Virus record (IMG/VR): IMGVR_UViG_3300047276_000170
Coordinates: 1-20,734 of that record
DNA from: a virus
Reading direction: 5' to 3' (one strand)
DNA length: 20,734 nucleotides
Every line of letters starts with the position of its first letter. The first letter of the stretch is position 1. Under the pieces are notes generated by a model. That model ran no database searches and had not been told where the DNA came from. It saw only the letters and a list, made by a program, of their open reading frames with translations. This document shows positions 16,371 to 20,734 of the stretch, one piece after another. Both the position numbers and the translations under genes were made by a program.

Positions 16371-16386
16371 GAAGTGCACAGGTGCA
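16371..16386 (-). repeat. TGCAC-N2-GTGCA inverted repeat, copy 3, before the fibre gene
   Basis: GAAGTGCACAGGTGCA on the + strand is the exact reverse complement of the 16-mer at 2719-2734. It fills most of the 42-base gap between the gp16-position gene and the fibre gene and ends 9 bases before the fibre ATG. The only Shine-Dalgarno-like bases (AGG at 16380-16382) lie inside its centre, 13 bases from the start codon. In T7 the promoter phi17 occupies this gap, so position suggests a promoter, but the orientation of the 16-mer is opposite to that of copy 1. Confidence 0.6.
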
Positions 16387-16395
16387 AGCCTTCCG

Positions 16396-17328
16396 ATGGC
16401 GATCCCTACCCCCTACTCCTACCGCCAGTACACAGGGGATGGGACTGCCAAGACCTTCAGTGTCCCGTTCCCGTACCTGGCCAGGGCTCACGTCCACTTG
16501 TGCCTGGACAGCAAGGAGCTGAAGGACGGGACGGACTTCAACTGGACCAGCGGCACACAGGTGCAGCTAACCATTGCTCCCCAGGCACCAGTCACTGGCA
16601 CCACGCCCAAACCAGCTGAGGTACTGACGGTCCGGCGTATCACGCCAGAAGACAGTCAGATCGTCCAGTGGAAAGACGGCAGCTACATCATTGCTGCGGA
16701 TCTGAATGAATCTGATCTGCAGTGGCTGTACCTGATCCAGGAACACCACGACTGGTTGATTCGCCAGGAGAACAACCTTGGGGCATTGCCTGGTGGGGGT
16801 GGCAGCACAGGTGCTGTCAGCCAGTACTGGAACAAGCTGGCGCGGCACCTGGACCCAGCCAAGGACACGGCCAATGAGAAGGCCAATGTCGTTGACACCA
16901 AGGACCAGAAAACACCTGATGCCACTGGCCTGAAGTCTGCTGGCTGGATTGCTGATGACGACCACATCGCCACCACGGGTGCGCTGAGTGAGCGGTATGA
17001 CGTTTACGTCCAAGACACCAAGCCACCGGATCCCCCGATCACGGAGGTGCGTCAGCCAGGGAAGATCTGGATTGATGATGGGGTTCTGCAGATCAATTAC
17101 TGGGAGCCCACGGCCAAGGCCTGGGTGAACCTGGCCAGCACTGGCCCCGAGGGTCCGGCTGGCCCTGCAGGCCCTCAGGGGCCAACAGGTGCAACAGGGC
17201 CAGTCGGTCCCGCCGGTGCACCTGGTCCTGCTGGAACGTACTTGGCGGAAACGCCAATCATTCTGGCTGCAACTGGTTCAACGACCACTATCAAGTTCGA
17301 CCCCATTCCTCTACCCACTCTTCCCTGA
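16396..17328 (+). CDS. Tail fibre protein with T7 gp17-type N-domain and collagen-like stalk
   Basis: This protein has 310 residues. Residues 1 to about 135 are the T7 tail-fibre N-terminal domain that docks on the nozzle: YTGDGTAKTFSVPFPYL near the start, then DLNESDLQWLYLIQEHHD leading to a Gly-rich linker (GALPGGGGS). The middle part (170-245) carries a short PGKIWIDDG...YW-type beta segment. Residues 250-282 are eleven consecutive Gly-x-y triplets, a collagen-like trimeric stalk. Only about 28 residues follow, so the receptor-binding tip is missing from this chain and must come from partner proteins encoded downstream. It is much shorter than T7 gp17 (553 residues). The stop is a lone TGA, in frame with the next gene, which starts 3 bases later. 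It probably acts as the adaptor half of a multi-protein fibre. Confidence 0.9.
   Translation: MAIPTPYSYRQYTGDGTAKTFSVPFPYLARAHVHLCLDSKELKDGTDFNWTSGTQVQLTIAPQAPVTGTTPKPAEVLTVRRITPEDSQIVQWKDGSYIIAADLNESDLQWLYLIQEHHDWLIRQENNLGALPGGGGSTGAVSQYWNKLARHLDPAKDTANEKANVVDTKDQKTPDATGLKSAGWIADDDHIATTGALSERYDVYVQDTKPPDPPITEVRQPGKIWIDDGVLQINYWEPTAKAWVNLASTGPEGPAGPAGPQGPTGATGPVGPAGAPGPAGTYLAETPIILAATGSTTTIKFDPIPLPTLP
17143..17241 (+). repeat. Collagen-like Gly-x-y repeat (11 triplets)
   Basis: Eleven uninterrupted Gly-x-y codon triplets lie near the end of the fibre adaptor gene, with Pro commonly second and Ala, Gln, Thr, Val or Glu filling other positions. Such segments form trimeric stalks in phage fibres and are hot spots for length change by recombination. 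Confidence 0.9.
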
Positions 17329-17331
17329 GTC

Positions 17332-18435
17332 ATGGCTGTTCAATCCACTGATCTGCTGGTCGTTAATCGTTCCGGCACGAACTACAAGGTCTCGTGGCAG
17401 ACCTTAAAAGCTGACACCGCTTACACCCTTCCCAACGCTGCTGCTGCCGTCCTTGGTGGCGTCAAGGTTGGCACCAATCTGTCGATTGACTCTGGCGGTG
17501 TTCTATCTGCCAACCTGCCTGGCGCCCTGATTTACAGGGGCACCACTGATCTGACGGGTACACCTCCTGGCACCAAGGTTTCTGGCGATGTCTACGTCAA
17601 CCGCAAAGCTGGCACGATCAACGGTGCTTGGACTGGCCTGAGCGGCACCGCCACTGTTGGCGAGATGGTGCTGTGGGATGGCACCAAATGGGACATCGTT
17701 GGCAACGGTGGTGCTGCTGGCGTCACCAGGGTGACCGGCACTGCTCCTGTTGTTGTTGGTGGCACTGCCCAGCAACCAGACATCACCGTCAGTGCTGCCA
17801 CCACTACCGCGGCAGGTCTGCTCAGTGCCGCTGACAAGACCAAGCTGGATGGCATCGCAGCTGGTGCAGCTGCTGGCACCGTCACCACGGTCACAGCCAG
17901 CTCACCGCTTCACGTCACAACGCCGACCACAACACCGGCGCTGAGCATTGATGACGCCACCACCGCTGCAAAAGGCGTGGTGCAACTGGCGGATGCAGCG
18001 GCTGTCACAGCTGGTACGGCTGGCCTAGTCGTAACAGCTGATCAGCTCAAAACCACCAACGATGCAATCGCCACAGCAGCAGGCGGCGGCATCACCACGT
18101 TGACTCCAACTGCACCGATCACGGTGACAGCTGGTGCTAACGCTCAGACCAAGGTGATTGGCGTTGGTACTGCCACTAATGCAGCGACAGGTGTGCTGCG
18201 TCTGGCAACAGATGCTGAGGCCACTGCTGGCACCTTGGAAACCGTTGCGGTTAATCCCAAGCAACTGGCCAGCAAAACTATTGCGCAGGCCACCAGGACC
18301 GTTGCAGGCAAGGCTGAGATCGCCACTGAAAGCGAGATCACTGCTGGCACAGATGACACCCGGTTCATTTCTCCGCTGGGTGCCAAGACCACGTTGATGC
18401 CATACGACATCAGCACTCTGACTGTCCTGCCCTGA
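17332..18435 (+). CDS. Repeat-rich tail fibre/stalk protein
   Basis: This 367-residue, Thr/Ala/Gly-rich protein has no charged catalytic sites. It opens with one copy of a short module (residues 4-21, QSTDLLVVNRSGTNYK-type) that recurs three times in the next gene. Residues 34-61 have the VLGGVKVGTNLSID phage-tail repeat. About 67-125 has a GDVYVN...WTG...GEMVLWDGTKW module. AGLLSAADKTKLDGIAAG (about 163-180) and three AKGVVQLAD / TGVLRLATD / AGKAEIATE repeats (about 209-350) are typical of trimeric phage fibres. The start ATG lies in the same frame as the preceding fibre gene, separated only by TGA-GTC, and has no ribosome site, so expression by coupled re-initiation or stop read-through is likely. 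It probably extends the adaptor stalk. Confidence 0.8.
   Translation: MAVQSTDLLVVNRSGTNYKVSWQTLKADTAYTLPNAAAAVLGGVKVGTNLSIDSGGVLSANLPGALIYRGTTDLTGTPPGTKVSGDVYVNRKAGTINGAWTGLSGTATVGEMVLWDGTKWDIVGNGGAAGVTRVTGTAPVVVGGTAQQPDITVSAATTTAAGLLSAADKTKLDGIAAGAAAGTVTTVTASSPLHVTTPTTTPALSIDDATTAAKGVVQLADAAAVTAGTAGLVVTADQLKTTNDAIATAAGGGITTLTPTAPITVTAGANAQTKVIGVGTATNAATGVLRLATDAEATAGTLETVAVNPKQLASKTIAQATRTVAGKAEIATESEITAGTDDTRFISPLGAKTTLMPYDISTLTVLP
17341..17394 (+). repeat. 18-residue fibre module, copy 1
   Basis: This stretch encodes QSTDLLVVNRSGTNYKVS, which aligns without gaps to three copies in the following gene. The consensus is Q-x-T/G-D-L/V-L/F-V/I-V-x-R followed by K/S-V/I/A-S/T eight positions later. 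Confidence 0.75.
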
Positions 18436-18454
18436 GCCAAGCGCCTGATCACCA

Positions 18455-19825
18455 ATGACCGTTCAGAACACTGACGTTTTTGTTGTTAGCCGTGGCGGCA
18501 CGCTGCACTCGGTGACTGCCGCCAATGCCAACGGCAAGATTCAGGACACTGACCTGTTGGTGGTCAGGCGTGGTACAACCACTTACAAGATCACGGGGAA
18601 GGTATTTAAGGCTGCTGCCTTTCAAGACGGTGACCTGTTCATCGTTAATCGGAACCACAAAAGCTATAAGGCCACAGGAGCTGTTGTTAAAGCCATCCTG
18701 CAGAAGGCACCGATCATTCAGGTGGTGACCTTAGCTGAGGATGATGCAGCAGGTGCAGCGTTCACCAGTCAATCGTTCACCGCAACGATCACGATGACGG
18801 AACCGGGTATGCCGGTTGCTACGCATAACCTCAAGGCATGGGTGGAGGGGACGCTTAACGGCGTTGCCGGTGCCCGCCTGTACCTGAAGTTCAACGCTGC
18901 TGGTGCAGTGTCTGACCTGCAATCAGCTGATCCTGGGTGGGTGCAGACGACGGATCAGGCCACACCAAAGCTGACGTTTCCTGCCACGCTTCCGTCAGGC
19001 AAGAAGCCGGATGAGGAGCTACCTGCTGGCACCACGATCACCGTGGAAGCACAGGCCACCAACGCAGCAGGTACGGTCACAAAGGTGAGCAACATCATTG
19101 TTCCCAGTAGGCCAGCTCCGCCGAAGCCTGGTGATGCAATGGGTGGTGGATTCTTCGCCGGTCAGATCAATGATGGCGGCGTGATTTATAACTTGATTGT
19201 TGCCCCAAAAGTCAGCGGCACGCTTCATGGAGAAATAAGCAAGATTGCGTGGGGCACGTCAACAAGAGCACTTAATGGTGTTTACATAAACAAGCACGAT
19301 GGCCGCGTCGGGATGGGAGACGCGAATCGCAAGGCTAACTACGCTGGCCAATACCCACTTATCGAGTGGGTAGAAACAAATCCAACAGGACCGAACAAGG
19401 GTCATTGGGATCCGACGAATAGTGTTGGCACAGGCATAGGAGGCTTCAATGATTGGTACATTCCTTCTGTCTACGAGGCTTTCATTGTGTTCTTTGGCTT
19501 GAAGGGGCAATCGGCTGCTAACAGTACTTCCACTGCATTGGCGGAGCTTGGTGCGAACGGCACCAATCCGTATTCTGTTGCGCCATACACGCCTAACACG
19601 CCATTCACGGCTACATTGCCCGGAGTAACAACGGTCCCTGCGTTTATCACTGGTAGCGGCGCAGAGGCGTTCCCTAACTACTTTGAAATGTGGACCAGCA
19701 CAGAGTGCGATCCAGGCAACAAGGACAGCGCGTACTTCATCAGCATGTGGGATGGCGATATGCACCGCTCACAGAAGACGGCCTCAAACAGAGGCGCCCG
19801 CGCCATCCGCCGTGTACCCGCTTAA
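18455..19825 (+). CDS. Tail fibre protein with C-type-lectin/DUF1566-like receptor-binding tip
   Basis: This protein has 456 residues. The first 75 contain three copies of an 18-residue module (4-21, 30-47, 57-74) like the start of the preceding gene. Residues about 88-220 form an Ig-like beta domain (SFTATITMTEPG, TITVEAQATNAAGT), followed by a Pro linker near 222-232. Residues 238-456 resemble the DUF1566/Lcl, FGE-type C-type-lectin fold: GGVIYN (241-246), WGTST, GFNDWYIPS (330-338), WTSTE (413-417), then K-x5-RGARAIRRV at the end. This fold is used as a ligand-binding head in many phage and bacterial adhesins, so it is a likely host-receptor tip. G+C falls to about 51% in 19201-19560 by hand count, against 62-65% in sampled internal-gene segments, suggesting acquisition by exchange. 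No clear ribosome site precedes the ATG. Confidence 0.8.
   Translation: MTVQNTDVFVVSRGGTLHSVTAANANGKIQDTDLLVVRRGTTTYKITGKVFKAAAFQDGDLFIVNRNHKSYKATGAVVKAILQKAPIIQVVTLAEDDAAGAAFTSQSFTATITMTEPGMPVATHNLKAWVEGTLNGVAGARLYLKFNAAGAVSDLQSADPGWVQTTDQATPKLTFPATLPSGKKPDEELPAGTTITVEAQATNAAGTVTKVSNIIVPSRPAPPKPGDAMGGGFFAGQINDGGVIYNLIVAPKVSGTLHGEISKIAWGTSTRALNGVYINKHDGRVGMGDANRKANYAGQYPLIEWVETNPTGPNKGHWDPTNSVGTGIGGFNDWYIPSVYEAFIVFFGLKGQSAANSTSTALAELGANGTNPYSVAPYTPNTPFTATLPGVTTVPAFITGSGAEAFPNYFEMWTSTECDPGNKDSAYFISMWDGDMHRSQKTASNRGARAIRRVPA
18464..18676 (+). repeat. 18-residue fibre module, copies 2 to 4
   Basis: Three in-frame copies lie at 18464-18517, 18542-18595 and 18623-18676, spaced 26 and 27 codons apart. 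They encode QNTDVFVVSR, QDTDLLVVRR and QDGDLFIVNR starts. The DNA copies have diverged, so selection appears to act on the protein, not on the nucleotide repeat. Confidence 0.75.
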
Positions 19826-19828
19826 GCC

Positions 19829-20149
19829 ATGACTGAATACACTCCAACCCCTGAAGAGCTTGAAGCCATCCGTCTTGAAAACGAGAAGATCGCTGCTGAA
19901 CTAGCAGCTATCCCTGAATGGGAACGCGCTAATCGTCAAGCCAAAGCACGGTTTGACTACATCAACCAACAACTCAGCTCCTATGAAAACCGTAGGGCTG
20001 AGTTTCAGAAGATCCCTGAGTGGCAGCCCAACACCACCTACCAACCTGGGGATGAGGTGCGTCATGAGCACCGCAAGTTCATCAAAGCTGATGACAACGA
20101 CCAAAGCCCACCAGATGATGTAGCCGGCGGCTGGCTACTCGCCACCTAA
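19829..20149 (+). CDS. Small tail-associated protein with coiled-coil and carbohydrate-binding-like C-terminus
   Basis: This protein has 106 residues. Residues 8-60 are a charged helix (ENEKIAAEL...NRQAKARFDYINQQLSSYENRRAEF) likely to form a coiled coil. Residues 62-106 have W65, Y71, G74-D75, F84 and W102 in the order W-x5-Y-x2-G-D-x-V-x...F...N...W. That is the pattern of CBM5/12 (ChtBD3-like) chitin- or sugar-binding modules, including the N-x-x-P-P-x...W ending. The IPEW motif occurs twice (28-31 and 62-65). It lies between two fibre genes, 3 bases after the previous stop, so it may be a fibre accessory, a decoration protein or a fibre chaperone. No ribosome site is evident. The fold call rests on a few aromatic landmarks and should be treated as tentative. 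Confidence 0.6.
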   Translation: MTEYTPTPEELEAIRLENEKIAAELAAIPEWERANRQAKARFDYINQQLSSYENRRAEFQKIPEWQPNTTYQPGDEVRHEHRKFIKADDNDQSPPDDVAGGWLLAT

Positions 20150-20151
20150 CC

Positions 20152-20156
20152 AGGAG
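20152..20156 (+). promoter_or_regulatory. Ribosome-binding site for the truncated last gene
   Basis: AGGAG lies 7 bases before the ATG at 20164. It is the clearest ribosome site in the fibre cassette and identifies the start of a gene that runs off the window. Confidence 0.8.
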
Positions 20157-20163
20157 ACCTGCA

Positions 20164-20734
20164 ATGTCTTTCCCCTTTCCCAAGAATCCAACAGATGGTC
20201 AGCAGGTCACTCAGGCCCAAGCTGACGGCACTGTTCTGGTTGCCACCTACGTCCAGGCCAAGAATGAATGGCAGGTGACGCGGACGGTTCCGAAGGATCC
20301 AACGCTGACGTTGACCGCCGCTACGGCGTACACGGTGACGCCTGGTGCTGACGGTCAGGTGTTGACCTTTGATTCCAGGTTGAATCAGTGGGTTGGTAAG
20401 GCGCCTGCTGCCGCAAGCGGTGGTGGAGGGGGAACATTTATCAAGGCAACGCAGGCGGGTGCCGATACCACCAACCCTCCTGATCCAGCCAAACCGACAG
20501 AACTGTTGAAGGCAGGGATGCTGCAGAGCACACCAGAGAACCTGCATAAGGAGCTGAAGGTATGGGATGGGACGGCTTGGGCTGAGCTATTTGGCGAGGA
20601 CACGATCAAGCAGTGGATTGCCGCCGGTTCACTCTTCCGCAGCACCCTGCAGCAGCCTGGAATCAGCGCCCTGCCAGCGCCTGCTGCCGTCAACCGTGGC
20701 TACTACTGGACCTGGGCAGGAGCATCGGGCTACG
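20164..20734 (+). CDS. Tail fibre-like structural protein, N-terminal part (runs off window)
   Basis: The frame is open from the ATG at 20164 to the last base, giving 190 residues with no stop. Residues 1-75 are Thr/Val-rich beta sequence with a DGTVLVATY...EWQVTR module and a W near the end. A Gly-rich hinge (SGGGGGTF) follows at about 83-90. The rest contains LKVWDGTAWAELFGEDTIKQWIAAGSLF and a YYWTWAGASGY segment, a style common in cyanophage virion structural and fibre proteins. There is no catalytic motif. It follows the small CBM-like gene by 14 bases and has its own good ribosome site, so it is a separate translation unit within the fibre cassette. The product is most likely another fibre or tail-tip component; its receptor-binding end, if any, is outside the window. 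Confidence 0.7.
   Translation, partial: MSFPFPKNPTDGQQVTQAQADGTVLVATYVQAKNEWQVTRTVPKDPTLTLTAATAYTVTPGADGQVLTFDSRLNQWVGKAPAAASGGGGGTFIKATQAGADTTNPPDPAKPTELLKAGMLQSTPENLHKELKVWDGTAWAELFGEDTIKQWIAAGSLFRSTLQQPGISALPAPAAVNRGYYWTWAGASGY

Noticed and set aside
16555-16566. Partial match CACACAGGTGCAG in the fibre adaptor gene
   Set aside because: The left arm is lost, and CAGGTGCA is common in this codon bias. It is not counted as a copy.
19600-19825. Diversity-generating retroelement variable repeat in the lectin-like tip
   Set aside because: The fold type is right, but the end is not enriched in AAC/AAT codons, and no template repeat or reverse transcriptase is visible in the window.
1-20734. 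tRNA genes, CRISPR arrays, insertion sequences, integrase or attachment sites
   Set aside because: None was seen on either strand by inspection. The window is continuous virion-structure coding sequence.

Overview
This window is the virion-structure (late) region of a tailed phage of the T7-like podovirus type. Every gene lies on the + strand and the genes are packed tightly, with ATGA/TGATG overlaps or gaps of a few bases. The order is portal (C-terminal part), scaffold, major capsid, tail tube A, tail tube B, gp13-like protein, gp14-like protein, three very large internal or ejection proteins, then a gp17-type tail fibre. This is the same order as T7 genes 8 to 17. The G+C-rich coding DNA (hand counts of about 60-65% in internal genes), Gln- and Ala-rich proteins and cyanophage-style tail modules suggest a phage of marine or freshwater Synechococcus/Cyanobium. 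That host guess is inference: no host marker gene (photosynthesis, nucleotide metabolism, tRNA) is present.

Layout: 1-616 portal end; 613-1455 scaffold; 1456-1566 a structured leader; 1567-2643 capsid; 2669-2697 a strong intrinsic terminator in the position of T7 Tphi; 2739-5904 the two tail-tube (gatekeeper and nozzle) proteins; 5901-7189 gp13- and gp14-like proteins; 7193-16353 three giant internal proteins (1033, 927 and about 1090 residues). The first of these carries an M15-like and a lysozyme-like module at its C-terminus, so it probably opens peptidoglycan during ejection. From 16396 to the window end lies a receptor-binding cassette: a T7-type fibre N-domain with a collagen-like stalk, a repeat-rich fibre protein, a fibre with a C-type-lectin-like tip, a small protein with a carbohydrate-binding-like end, and a further fibre-like gene cut by the window edge.

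The most unusual non-coding signal is an inverted repeat, TGCAC-N2-GTGCA, present as three exact-arm copies: just before tail tube A, inside the gp13-like gene, and just before the fibre gene. Two copies share a 16-base identical core in opposite orientation, and both sit 8-9 bases before a start codon that lacks a good Shine-Dalgarno sequence. Their placement recalls the late promoters of T7 (phi10, phi13, phi17), but the symmetry and the flipped third copy also fit a protein operator. Other points of interest are the placement of peptidoglycan-degrading modules on the gp15-position protein instead of gp16, a single in-frame TGA separating two fibre genes, an 18-residue module repeated four times across two fibre genes, and a compositionally distinct lectin-like fibre tip.
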